Assembly: GCA_021773835.1 (NCBI GenBank)
Contig: JAJFJQ010000073.1
Location: 310,001-374,000 of the forward strand
Direction: 5' to 3'
Length of the DNA stretch: 64,000 nucleotides
Source: Gammaproteobacteria bacterium
GTDB lineage: Bacteria > Pseudomonadota > Gammaproteobacteria > Ga0077536
Below the pieces are notes generated by a model. That model ran no database searches and was not told where the DNA came from. It saw nothing but the letters and a program-made list of their open reading frames with translations. This document shows, piece by piece, positions 45,182 to 53,891 of the stretch (position 1 is the stretch's first letter; every line of letters begins with the position of its first letter). A program made the translations under genes and the position numbers.

Positions 45182-46321
45182 ATGAAAATAGTTGATCTCA
45201 CCGCCTTCCCGATATCTTGCGCGATACCCGTCGAACACCAAGTCCAACTTGGAATTGGCAAATCCGTTAAGCGCGACGCCGTATTGGTGCGTATCGAAAC
45301 GGCCGGTGGCCTGGTCGGCTGGGGCGAGGCCCATGCGGCGCGCGCGCCTACCGCGATCGCCGAGCTCATCAACACCACCTTGCGACAACTTGTTATCGGC
45401 ATGGATGCAGGGAATATCGATGCAATTTGGAACAACGTCTATCGTATGCAGCTCGCGAGCCACGGTGCCGGTGCCGCGGCGGCGATCGGTTTGAGTGGCA
45501 TCGACATGGCGTTGTGGGACATCCGCGGCAAATTCGAAGACAAGCCCTTATTCGCGCTACTGGGTGGCACTGCGCAACGGATCCCGGCTTATGCCGGTGG
45601 GGTGGCGCTCGGCTACCAGGCGCTTCCGGACTTGCTTAAAGAAATTGACGCCGCTTTAAGCCGTGGCTTTCGCGCACTGAAATTACGTCTCGGCGATACA
45701 CCGAACCGCGATATTGAGTGCGTGCGTGCGGTCCGTCAACACGTTGGCGCGGACATCGATATTCTCAGCGATGTGAACACCGCGTACAGCCTAGCGGAAA
45801 TTGCCGAAATCATGCCGGTGCTTGATGAATGTAAGGTCGGTTGGTTAGAAGAACCATTTCCGGCGCATGACTACAAAAGCTATATCGCGGCCAAATCCTT
45901 GGGCGATACACCGCTCGCAGCGGGGGAAAACCATTACACTCGGTTCGATTTTGAACGTGCCCTAGACGATCGCGCGATCACGGTTTGGCAACCGGATTTA
46001 TCGAAAACTGGCGGAATAACCGAAGCGTTACGGATCGCTCACCTCGGTGATAAAGCCGGCTACGCGATCCACCCGCACACTTCTCATACGAGTCTCAACA
46101 TGGCGGCCTCGGTCCATTTCCTTTCTGCGATAGAAAACCGGGGATATTTTGAAGCGGATATCTCGACCTTCAATCCGTTTCGCAGCGAACTATGTTCTAG
46201 CGGTTACCATGCACACGACGACGGTACGGTAGCGCCTTTGGAGCGTCCAGGCCTTGGGGTCGATGTCGATGAGGCCTTGATCTCATCATTTGCCGTTATA
46301 TCTGGACCCGGCTACGTCTAA
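45182..46321 (+). CDS. Mandelate racemase / muconate lactonizing enzyme family protein
   Basis: A 379-residue enolase-superfamily enzyme. It has the N-terminal capping domain (VRIETAGGLVGWGEAHAARAPTAI) and a barrel with FRALKLRLGD (acid-base Lys on strand 2), metal ligands in ILSDVNTAYS, VGWLEEPFPAHD and AAGENHY, and the C-terminal IHPHTSHTSLNMAASVHF with the His. It would abstract a proton alpha to a carboxylate (racemisation, dehydration or cycloisomerisation). The substrate cannot be read. ATG 45182 is preferred to the TTG three codons earlier. Confidence 0.9.
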   Translation: MKIVDLTAFPISCAIPVEHQVQLGIGKSVKRDAVLVRIETAGGLVGWGEAHAARAPTAIAELINTTLRQLVIGMDAGNIDAIWNNVYRMQLASHGAGAAAAIGLSGIDMALWDIRGKFEDKPLFALLGGTAQRIPAYAGGVALGYQALPDLLKEIDAALSRGFRALKLRLGDTPNRDIECVRAVRQHVGADIDILSDVNTAYSLAEIAEIMPVLDECKVGWLEEPFPAHDYKSYIAAKSLGDTPLAAGENHYTRFDFERALDDRAITVWQPDLSKTGGITEALRIAHLGDKAGYAIHPHTSHTSLNMAASVHFLSAIENRGYFEADISTFNPFRSELCSSGYHAHDDGTVAPLERPGLGVDVDEALISSFAVISGPGYV

Positions 46322-46350
46322 GGACGCAGCGAGGCCCGTCAACGCGCCGG

Positions 46351-47154
46351 TTATTTGCCCTTGAACTCAGGGGTGCGCTTATCAAAAAAGGCGTTTACCG
46401 CTTCCATGTGATCGTCCGTATTCTGCACGATGACCTGCATCGCCGCCGACATCTCCATGATCGTGTCGAAGGTGGAGTTCATGCCGTCGCGCATCAATCG
46501 TTTTGTCATACGCAGCGCCTGCGGCGGCTGCTGAACAATACGTTTAGCGAGTTCATTTGCCGACTCCATTAAGCTAGCTGCGGGTACGATGTCCGAGACC
46601 AAGCCCCAGGACTTTGCTGTTTCTGCGTCCACCACATCGCCGGTAAAAAATAGACGTGCCGCATTCGACCAGCCGATCACACGCGGCAGCAACCATGAAC
46701 CGCCATCGCCCGGGATCAGTCCAACCTTGAGGAAGGTGGCACCAAATTTCGCGTTGTCTGCCGCGATACGAATGTCACAGGTGCAACCGACATCATTACC
46801 CAGTCCGATAGCTGGGCCGTTAATGGCGCCGATTGTTGGCACCTCAATATCCCATAAGGATCGAATGACCCGATGAATGTTTTTGCGGTAGGCCTTATCA
46901 CGCATCTCCAATGGCGAGGCACCGAATGAGCCTTCACGGTCGCGCATGGCCTTGAGGTTGCCGCCTGCTGAAAACGCCTTACCGGCACCGGTAAGAATGA
47001 CACAACGGACGTCGTCGTCGTTGTTTATGCGCTCGGCGGCCTCCGCGAAATTCTGCCCGTCTCCATTCATACCGAGTGGATTGCGGTCATCTGGGCGGTT
47101 CATCGTCAAGGTGACGATGTGGCCATTTTTTTCAAACAATAGATCGTTATTCAT
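46351..47154 (-). CDS. Enoyl-CoA hydratase/isomerase family protein
   Basis: A 267-residue crotonase: LTMNRPDDRNPLG, oxyanion hole GKAFSAGGNLKAM (about residues 58-70) and AINGPAIGLGNDVGCTCDIRIA, with GATFLKVGLIPGDGGSWLLPR (Glu replaced by Gly-Asp-Gly near the second catalytic position, so the exact reaction is uncertain). The ATG follows GGAAGAG. It is the last gene of the long minus-strand operon that starts at 53654. Confidence 0.92.
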   Translation of the reverse strand: MNNDLLFEKNGHIVTLTMNRPDDRNPLGMNGDGQNFAEAAERINNDDDVRCVILTGAGKAFSAGGNLKAMRDREGSFGASPLEMRDKAYRKNIHRVIRSLWDIEVPTIGAINGPAIGLGNDVGCTCDIRIAADNAKFGATFLKVGLIPGDGGSWLLPRVIGWSNAARLFFTGDVVDAETAKSWGLVSDIVPAASLMESANELAKRIVQQPPQALRMTKRLMRDGMNSTFDTIMEMSAAMQVIVQNTDDHMEAVNAFFDKRTPEFKGK

Positions 47155-47249
47155 CTGGTTTACTCTTCCAATGTGTAAGTCCCGTTGCCTTAGGAAATGT
47201 ACGTCGGCGAAATTCTACGAAATTGCTATTTTGGGGCAACGCATCAAGG

Positions 47250-48296
47250 TCAGTTGGTGATGTAACCCCATATATCATCGCCGCCTTGCTGAGTGGCGAT
47301 GTGCCCGAGGTATTCCGCCCATTCGCCGCTGCCACCAAATTCCGCACGCCAGGCCCACAGCCGACGGGTTAAGAAGTGGAGTCCGTACTCATAGGTAAAA
47401 CCAATAGCACCATGAACCTGATGTCCAATGCGCGTGATTGGTTCGACCGCGTCGCTCGCTCGACACTTCGCGGCCGCAATTTCAAATTTAGCGTCGCGTC
47501 CATCCGTCGCGATCCCATGGATATCCATGGTGCGAAATGCACTAGCCGCCATTGCCTCTACCGTTGCCAACGAACCTGCCATTACCGCTAGCTGATGTTG
47601 AATCGCTTGGAAGCGTGACAAGGTGCGACCAAATTGCTCGCGTTCCCCGACATATTGCACGCCGATCTCCAAACAACGGGAACTCGCACCGGCGATTTGT
47701 GCGCTACGCAGTAACGCGCACAACCACCGAATTGAATCGGCGGGGAGGTTAATGGGGGCGCGTTGGACCACTGGTGTTTGATTGAATGTGACAGTATCGC
47801 GCGGATCTTGACCGAGGTTTTCCTCGCCGGTTATGTCAACACCGTCGCGCGCGACCAGGACCAGCTCTTGTGCCGTCGTAATGCCAATAAAGTAATCGGC
47901 GTCCCGCCCCCAAGGTACGCGTGAAATTTGCGCGGTCAAAGTATCTCCAGAGATATTGCTAGCGGGCACAGCATGCGGGAGTATTCCTGCGGCGCCGGCC
48001 GGCAATCCGATTGATGCACGCTCGGCGAGCCAGCCTGCAAGGATCGCTTCCGGTACCGGTAATGGTAAGCAGCAGTATCCGCACCGGCGGACCACCACAT
48101 AGGCGTCCGCCCAGGTGCCGCTCATGCCACCACGCGTTTCATCTACCAAGACCTGGGGGATACCAAGTTCACTAATTGTGTCCCACAATTCTTGCGGCCA
48201 GCCGGTCTCCTCAACCGAGCTTAGAAACTCATTTGTTACTTGCTCGGCGAAAACGCGGGCGACACTTTCTTCAAGGATGTTGCGTAGTTCACTCAT
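47250..48296 (-). CDS. Acyl-CoA dehydrogenase-like subunit (short, 348 residues)
   Basis: An ACAD of 348 residues, about 40 shorter than usual, overlapping the previous ACAD by four bases (ATGA). It has GTLSRFQAIQHQLAVMAGSLATVEAMA and RIGHQVHGAIGFTYEYGLHFLTRRLWAWR, but the TEP-x-x-G-S FAD/substrate segment and the YEGT-x-EI catalytic Glu are not evident. Paired long and short ACAD genes like this form alpha2-beta2 heterotetramers in steroid-side-chain degradation, so this is likely the partner of the 48293 gene. Confidence 0.86.
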   Translation of the reverse strand: MSELRNILEESVARVFAEQVTNEFLSSVEETGWPQELWDTISELGIPQVLVDETRGGMSGTWADAYVVVRRCGYCCLPLPVPEAILAGWLAERASIGLPAGAAGILPHAVPASNISGDTLTAQISRVPWGRDADYFIGITTAQELVLVARDGVDITGEENLGQDPRDTVTFNQTPVVQRAPINLPADSIRWLCALLRSAQIAGASSRCLEIGVQYVGEREQFGRTLSRFQAIQHQLAVMAGSLATVEAMAASAFRTMDIHGIATDGRDAKFEIAAAKCRASDAVEPITRIGHQVHGAIGFTYEYGLHFLTRRLWAWRAEFGGSGEWAEYLGHIATQQGGDDIWGYITN

Positions 48297-49456
48297 CGCA
48301 ATCCAAGGCCTCTGGCAATGATCCCGCGTAATATCTCTGGCGTCCCGCCGCGCAGCGAGAACGACGGCGCAAGCTGTACAAGGTTTCCGAGTACCTGCTG
48401 GTAGTCAATGCCGTGACCGGCCAGCGTTGGTTCCAGGTCAACGATTTCTTGCGCCAACTCCGGCAGTCCTTGCTCGAAACTACATCCAACGTCTTTGACA
48501 ACGGAAGCTTGTAGCCCTGGATCCTTACCGTCATTAAGCATCCCGGCGACACTTAGGGACATATTGCGTAGCGCTACTAGCAGGGCTATCTGTGAGCCTA
48601 TTTTTCGTAACGATGCGGGCGATGCGTCATCTTTGATGACATCGATAAGACTGCTCAGCAAGACGTAGCAAGAGAGATAGCGCTCGGGTCCGCTACGCTC
48701 GAAGGCGAGTTCTTCCACAACCTGTTTCCAACCCGCGCCTTCGGTGCCAATCAAGGCATCGTGGGGTATTACCGCATCTTCGAAAAACACTTCGTTGAAC
48801 TGTGCACGGCCGGTTAGATCTTTGATTGGACGGCAGGTGATCCCGCTGGTTGGTAATTCAATTAGAAATTGCGATAAACCCTCGTGCCGATTGTCGGTGG
48901 CAGGTGAGGTCCGCACCAACGCGATCATGTAATTTGCTTGGTGAGCGTGTGACGTCCATATTTTTTGTCCGTTGACAACCCAACCGTCGTCGCTACGTTC
49001 GGCCCGCGTACGTAACGACGCGAGATCCGATCCAGAATTCGGTTCGCTCATGCCGATGCAGAAACACGCCTCTCCCGCCGTAATCTTCGGCAGTATCGTT
49101 CGCTTCTGCTCCTCCGTGCCGTAGCGTGCGAGTAGCGGACCGCTTTGCCGGTCGGCGATCCAATGAAATCCACTCGGCGCGCCAGCCGCCAGTACCTCCT
49201 CGACCACCACATACCGTTCGAGTGGGCCACGTTCATGGCCACCGTAGGCTTTAGGCAAAGTCATGCCGAGCCAACCGCGCTCGCCGAGCTTGCGTGAAAA
49301 TGCCGCGTCGTAGGCATCCCAGCTGTTACTTCTATGTACAGCACTAAAACTCGTGCACTCAGCACGCAGGAAAGTACGCACCTCCGCCCGTAACGATGCT
49401 AGGGTCTGGGGAAGTTCGTAAGGCTCGAAGCGTAGCGCGTCAGTCTGTGCAGTCAT
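48293..49456 (-). CDS. Acyl-CoA dehydrogenase, large subunit
   Basis: A 387-residue ACAD with ACFCIGMSEPNSGSDLASLRTRAE, VNGQKIWTSHAHQANYM, and RAQFNEVFFEDAVIPHDALIG. The C-terminus FSLRGGTPEILRGIIARGLGLR places Gly-Gly-Thr-Pro-Glu-Ile in the active-site loop. It overlaps the APH-like gene upstream (ATGA) and the short ACAD downstream (ATGA), indicating tight translational coupling. It probably forms a heteromeric dehydrogenase with the short partner. Confidence 0.91.
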   Translation of the reverse strand: MTAQTDALRFEPYELPQTLASLRAEVRTFLRAECTSFSAVHRSNSWDAYDAAFSRKLGERGWLGMTLPKAYGGHERGPLERYVVVEEVLAAGAPSGFHWIADRQSGPLLARYGTEEQKRTILPKITAGEACFCIGMSEPNSGSDLASLRTRAERSDDGWVVNGQKIWTSHAHQANYMIALVRTSPATDNRHEGLSQFLIELPTSGITCRPIKDLTGRAQFNEVFFEDAVIPHDALIGTEGAGWKQVVEELAFERSGPERYLSCYVLLSSLIDVIKDDASPASLRKIGSQIALLVALRNMSLSVAGMLNDGKDPGLQASVVKDVGCSFEQGLPELAQEIVDLEPTLAGHGIDYQQVLGNLVQLAPSFSLRGGTPEILRGIIARGLGLR

Positions 49457-50526
49457 AATCCCGCCTTTCTCGCGTACGCTATGGCAGTTGCAGCAAACGT
49501 ACGTACGATAGTTGCCTCTTTGGGCGCCTCTGGGTTTGCAGCCGTCCCTTCTTGGACGCGCTTAATGATCCCTTGATATATCGCGGCCATGCGCCAAACA
49601 GTATAGGCACGATAGTAATCGAGATTGGATATGTGGCTGCGACCAGTCAATTCACAGTAACGTGCCGTGTATTCGGCCTCCGTAGGTATTCCTAAAGCGG
49701 GCAGGTCCAAGCCGGCGAGGCTGCTAACCCGCTCCTTTACTTGCGGTAGCAACCAGGGGCACAAATGATAGGTAAAATCACCTAACGGGTGCCCAATGGT
49801 GGCGAGCTCCCAGTCTAACACCGCAACTACTCGCGATTCGCCAGGGTGGAAGATCATGTTGTCCATGCGAAAGTCGCCATGAATTAGGCTGACCGCATCA
49901 TCTGCCGGAATGTTTTTTGGCAACCACTCATTGAGCAGATCCATGTCGTCGATTTTCTCCGTCTCAGAGGCGACGTAGGTCTTACCCCAACGGTGGATCT
50001 GCCTCGCGAAGTAATCGGTCGTTTTGCCAAAACCATCAAGTCCTATCGCTTGGTAGTCGATCGACTGAAATTTTGCCAACGTGCTGATCTTTGCGTCATA
50101 GATTGCTGCACGTTCTGCAGGGGATTGATCAGGCAGTGACATATCCCAAAAGACTCGGCCTTCGACCATCTCCATTACGTAGAAAATTGTGCCAACCACC
50201 GTTGTGTCTTCGCACAATAGTAGAGCTTGGGGCACCGGAAAGTCGGTCATGTTCAATGCAGAAATAATGCGAAATTCGCGATCGACGGCGTGCGCAGACG
50301 GTAGCAACTCACCCGGCGGCTTACGCCTGAGCACATAATGCCGTGACGGGGTTATCAGCTGGTAGGTGGGGTTAGATTGCCCGCCTTTAAAGCGCCTGAC
50401 TTCCAGCGGACCTTCGAAGCCGTCGATATGCTGTTTGAGGTACTTCGCCAGGCGCGACTCGTCGAACTGTAGATGTTGCTCGACTTCCTTCGTGCCTGAG
50501 AATGCTGCTTGTTTACTAGAAGTCAT
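49453..50526 (-). CDS. Aminoglycoside-phosphotransferase-fold kinase (ACAD10/LvaA-like)
   Basis: A 357-residue APH-fold protein: RRFKGGQSNPTYQLIT (glycine loop), HYVLRRKPPGELLPSAHAVDREFRI, the catalytic loop LIHGDFRMDNMIFHP (about residues 215-229) and metal-binding VLDWELATIGHPLGDFTYHL (about 237-256). This subgroup is fused to ACADs in eukaryotic ACAD10/11 and is related to LvaA, which phosphorylates 4-hydroxyacyl-CoA in levulinate catabolism. Overlap with two ACAD genes supports such a role; aminoglycoside resistance is unlikely. Confidence 0.88.
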   Translation of the reverse strand: MTSSKQAAFSGTKEVEQHLQFDESRLAKYLKQHIDGFEGPLEVRRFKGGQSNPTYQLITPSRHYVLRRKPPGELLPSAHAVDREFRIISALNMTDFPVPQALLLCEDTTVVGTIFYVMEMVEGRVFWDMSLPDQSPAERAAIYDAKISTLAKFQSIDYQAIGLDGFGKTTDYFARQIHRWGKTYVASETEKIDDMDLLNEWLPKNIPADDAVSLIHGDFRMDNMIFHPGESRVVAVLDWELATIGHPLGDFTYHLCPWLLPQVKERVSSLAGLDLPALGIPTEAEYTARYCELTGRSHISNLDYYRAYTVWRMAAIYQGIIKRVQEGTAANPEAPKEATIVRTFAATAIAYARKAGL

Positions 50527-50612
50527 CCGTTGGGTGATCCTGGTTGTTCATTGTTGTGGACCAACTAAACATACGGTTACGTCAGTGCTGGATTAGACTG
50601 GGTAAGGTGCTT

Positions 50613-51824
50613 CTACCCAGCTACGACACCACTATCGTGGAGTTTTCCAATCTCCGTGTCACCTAAGCCGAGCAAATCGGCGAGTATCTCATCGGTATGT
50701 TGACCTAAGTGGGGCGCTGGCGCAGCGGGCTGCCGCTCAACTGCGGAAAAGGACATTGGTTGCCCCGGGACGAGATAACGGCCGAGGTTGGGTTGTTCAA
50801 CCATGCTGAAAATAGGATTGTCCTCGGAGACGTCGATGTCGTCTTCAACCAGCTCGCGAACCGTTTGGTAGGGTCCCCAGCAGCAGCCGTTTTCATCGAG
50901 TGCACTTTTAATTTGGGTGAACATCGTTGCTCCGGTCCAGCGCTCGACAATCTCACAAATTTCGTCTCGCGCAGCAAATCGATCGCCTTCGCGCGAAAAG
51001 TCTAATTTGAGCTTGGCCTCTAACGTATCCATTTCAGCACCGAATCCTCCCGCACGCTGTAAGCCGGCCCATTGCTTTGGCGTGATGGCGATTATCATCA
51101 TGCGTTTGCCATCGGCGCTGACAAAGTCGCGTCCAAAAGCGCCATATAAATGGTTACCGTAGCGCGGTCGCTCGGCCCCGTTGATTGAGACTTCGCCGAT
51201 AAAACCAAGATGGCCCATCGTCGCCAAGGCGCAATCGGCAAGCGACATCTCGATCTTTTGACCTTCCCCAGTAAGGCGCCGATGACGTTCAGCCGCCAAA
51301 ATACTTAGCGCTGCCATGTAGGCAGCGATGTTGTCCCATGCCGGCAGTACGTGATTTACCGGTCGCTCGTCATCGATAGGCCCCGTGATATTGGGATAGC
51401 CAACCTTTGCGTTGACGGTGTAGTCGAGCGCCGTCCCGCCATGCCGATCGCCGACGATCGCGAGTTGGATCAAGTCTTGCCGATGCGATTTTAAGGACTC
51501 GTAGGACAGCCAACCCTTGGCCGGCAAATTAGTGGAGAAGATTCCGCCGGCCTCGCCGCCGGTAGTGATGAGCTGAGTCACTAGTTCACGCCCGCGGTCC
51601 GACTTTAAATCGACCGCGAAAGAGCGTTTACCTTTATTGAGATCCGCCCAATAGAAACTATGGTTGTTGTCGGTGACCGGCCAACGATGGTAATCGACCC
51701 CGCCGTGAATATTATCGAAGCGGATAACATCCGCGCCCAACTGTGCCAAAGTCATGCCACACATAGGCGCGGCTATAAAAGCCGAACCTTCAATGATGCG
51801 GAGCCCGCTTAGTATCTTTTGCAT
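50613..51824 (-). CDS. CoA-transferase-fold protein, 2-methylfumaryl-CoA isomerase (Mct)-like
   Basis: A 403-residue family III CoA-transferase-fold protein. Its whole length recalls Chloroflexus Mct (mesaconyl-CoA C1-C4 CoA transferase): GLRIIEGSAFIAAPMCGMTLAQLGADVIRFD, WADLNKGKRSFAVDL, IFSTNLPAKGWLSYESLKSHRQDL, DYTVNAKVGYPNITGP, NHVLPAWD, NHLYGAFGRDF and VEQPNLGRYLVPGQP. The similarity is recalled, not computed. Mct moves CoA within one molecule; here the substrate may be a related dicarboxylic CoA ester. It lies between the MaoC and APH-like genes in a long operon. Confidence 0.83.
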   Translation of the reverse strand: MQKILSGLRIIEGSAFIAAPMCGMTLAQLGADVIRFDNIHGGVDYHRWPVTDNNHSFYWADLNKGKRSFAVDLKSDRGRELVTQLITTGGEAGGIFSTNLPAKGWLSYESLKSHRQDLIQLAIVGDRHGGTALDYTVNAKVGYPNITGPIDDERPVNHVLPAWDNIAAYMAALSILAAERHRRLTGEGQKIEMSLADCALATMGHLGFIGEVSINGAERPRYGNHLYGAFGRDFVSADGKRMMIIAITPKQWAGLQRAGGFGAEMDTLEAKLKLDFSREGDRFAARDEICEIVERWTGATMFTQIKSALDENGCCWGPYQTVRELVEDDIDVSEDNPIFSMVEQPNLGRYLVPGQPMSFSAVERQPAAPAPHLGQHTDEILADLLGLGDTEIGKLHDSGVVAG

Positions 51825-51873
51825 GTTCGCGTTCCGATCGACATTAGGTTGCGGCTGTTTGAGTCGTGCATTT

Positions 51874-52731
51874 CTAGTTACTCAATTCTACGTGTCCATT
51901 ATTTAACACTGCCACGTTGCGTTCGTGCGCGAAGCTGCGGAAATAGATGTCTGTGCCATCCTGCCAGATCTCAGTGCGCAGTGTTTCACCCGGTAGGAAT
52001 GGCGCAGAAAAGCGTATGCTGATCGATTTAATGCGGTTCGGATCGTAGGCGCAGCAGGTCTTCAGGATGGCGTGTTGTGCAACACCCATGGTCGATCGGC
52101 CATGAAGTATTGGACGTTCGAATCCGGCAGCGTTGGCGATCGCGGGATCGGCGTGTAAGGGATTCATGTCGCCACATAGCCGGTACAGTAGCGCTTGTTG
52201 CGGGATCGTGGGCAGCTTACACACAGCGTCGGGCTCACGGTCGGGAACCTCCGCCGGTTTGGGTCTGGTTTGTGGATTGCCTCCGCATCCGCCGTCGCCG
52301 CGAGCAAGCGAATTCGAGTAAACCGTTGCGAAAAGCTTGCCATCGCTCTCAGCACGAACTTCCTTGCGTGTGTAGATAAAAACACCCTTATCGGGTCCGC
52401 GGTCCACGATATCGTCGATAACGGTCTCGCCAACCATCGTACCTGCCGGCGGCAACGGGCTATGCACAATCAGGTGCTCTTCGGCGTGCAGCACCTTCTG
52501 CCATTCAACTTCGTACTGTGGATCTTTGAGCCAAAACCCGGGGTAGCCCAATACGAGATTCATCGTCGGCAAGGTCAGGATGTCTTTTTCGTAGACGAAC
52601 CTCAATTGATCTAGGTCTGTCGGATCGGCGCCGAAGCCCAAGCCTAGTGCGTATAGGATGCTGTCTTCGGTGCGATAGGTCGATTCATTTCGCGCAATCA
52701 CTTTGCCTATAATTTTATCTGGATCAATCAA
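51874..52731 (-). CDS. MaoC-family 2-enoyl-CoA hydratase (hydratase-2 type)
   Basis: A 285-residue two-domain hydratase. The N-terminal part (TEDSILYALGLGFG, then VIDDIVDRGPDKGVFIYTRKEV) is the non-catalytic hotdog; the C-terminal part has the hydratase-2 motif YRLCGDMNPLHADPAIANAAGFERPILHGRSTMG with Asp/His (about residues 206-239). It hydrates trans-2-enoyl-CoA to the (R)-3-hydroxy form. The only sensible start is a TTG (52729-52731), 35 bases after the LLM gene stop, with GAGGGGA upstream. Confidence 0.9.
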   Translation of the reverse strand: MIDPDKIIGKVIARNESTYRTEDSILYALGLGFGADPTDLDQLRFVYEKDILTLPTMNLVLGYPGFWLKDPQYEVEWQKVLHAEEHLIVHSPLPPAGTMVGETVIDDIVDRGPDKGVFIYTRKEVRAESDGKLFATVYSNSLARGDGGCGGNPQTRPKPAEVPDREPDAVCKLPTIPQQALLYRLCGDMNPLHADPAIANAAGFERPILHGRSTMGVAQHAILKTCCAYDPNRIKSISIRFSAPFLPGETLRTEIWQDGTDIYFRSFAHERNVAVLNNGHVELSN

Positions 52732-52766
52732 TATTCGGTCCCCTCAATGCCGCAACAATACGTATG

Positions 52767-53654
52767 CTAGGCGGCTTCTGCTTCTATGAGTTCGTCGGCC
52801 AAGCCTTTTAACTCATCCAATACGGCATCTAGCTCGGTTGCCATGATCCACACGATAACTTCATCAACGCCGGCCTGTTCTGCCTCCGTTATTTCGGCGG
52901 CGGTGCGACTCATACCTTCGGTTGCCATCTGTGCGATAGAAATCGATTTCGGATCGCGCCCGGCCTCCGTGCACAGTTCGTTTAGCCGTTCACGCCCTTT
53001 GGCCAGCTCACTGAAATCGTTGGTTAATGGAACCCAACCGTCTCCCCATTTAGCGACGCGTTGCAGTACCCGCGGCGAACCAATACTGCCGAAATAAATT
53101 GGCGGATAAGGATCCTGTGCAGGTTTTGGGTAACAGCGCACGGGTGGAAATGAATAGTACTTGCCAGCGTACCCGGCAGAGTCATTCGTCCATAGTGCCT
53201 TCATTACTTCTACGCATTCGCGTGTCTGGGTCCAGCGATGATCAAAATCGACCCCCAAGATTTCGCTCTCTTCACGATTCCAGCCGGCGCCGATACCGAA
53301 ATTGACGCGTCCGCCGCTGTAATGGTCAAGGGAGGCAACTTCGTTGGCGAGAATCAGCGGATTGTGTTCCGGCACAAGGCAGATCGCCGTGCCCAGCCGT
53401 AGCGTAGACGTTACCGCGGAAGCACGCGCCAAGGCGATCCACGGATCTGGCATTTGCCATAGATAATCCGGTGGTTCAACCAGCTGGGCTTCGAGATCCC
53501 CGGCGTAATTCGAACGGAATTCCACGGGTAAGATCGCGTGTTCTGGCACCCAGTAGGAGGTAAAGCCTAGGTCTTCGGCAGCTCGAGCGACTATCGCCGG
53601 ATCGGCTTTCATGTCGGGCACGGTATGGAACAGGCCTATATTACAGGTCATCAT
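52767..53654 (-). CDS. LLM-class oxidoreductase, probable F420-dependent
   Basis: A 295-residue luciferase-family protein of the short F420-type (TIGR03619-like, from memory). ARAAEDLGFTSYWVPEHAILP, LRLGTAICLVPEHNPLILANEVASLDHYSGGRVNFGIGAGWNREE and PIYFGSIGSPRVLQRVAKWGDGWVPL are visible. The frame opens 24 codons earlier; ATG 53654 follows GAGG. It heads the catabolic operon and is divergent from the cofE operon across 237 bases, the strongest reason to call it F420-dependent. Confidence 0.87.
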   Translation of the reverse strand: MMTCNIGLFHTVPDMKADPAIVARAAEDLGFTSYWVPEHAILPVEFRSNYAGDLEAQLVEPPDYLWQMPDPWIALARASAVTSTLRLGTAICLVPEHNPLILANEVASLDHYSGGRVNFGIGAGWNREESEILGVDFDHRWTQTRECVEVMKALWTNDSAGYAGKYYSFPPVRCYPKPAQDPYPPIYFGSIGSPRVLQRVAKWGDGWVPLTNDFSELAKGRERLNELCTEAGRDPKSISIAQMATEGMSRTAAEITEAEQAGVDEVIVWIMATELDAVLDELKGLADELIEAEAA

Positions 53655-53891
53655 GCTTACCTCACGCTGGATTGATAAGGCGACCCTAAATCGTGCAACT
53701 CTATTCGGTTGTTTGAGTATGGGCACCGATTGGCCGCGATGCGGACGGAATCGATCTTACGCTAGATCGGGAATGCCGCAAACCAATATGGCCGGTGGTC
53801 AGAACATCAAAACAGACAGTAGGACTACGGGCAACGCAAAATTCCCGTTAAACTAATCCCCCTTCGCCATAGCGTCCGCCTCTACATTCCT
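53655..53891. promoter_or_regulatory. Divergent control region of the catabolic and F420 operons
   Basis: Only 237 bases separate the LLM start (minus) from the cofE start (plus), so both promoters must lie here. A six-base inverted repeat CGATCT-TACGCT-AGATCG at 53752-53769 is present, but repeats this short arise by chance. On the minus strand TTGCAC followed 15 bases later by TATCAA is a weak promoter candidate. No riboswitch-like structure was recognised. Confidence 0.4.

Noticed and set aside
49453-50526. Aminoglycoside resistance gene
   Set aside because: The APH fold is present, but the operon overlap with ACADs points to the ACAD10/LvaA-like subgroup.
53752-53769. Six-base inverted repeat as the operator of the F420/catabolic operons
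   Set aside because: A repeat this short is expected by chance in a spacer of this size; no regulator gene is adjacent to support it.
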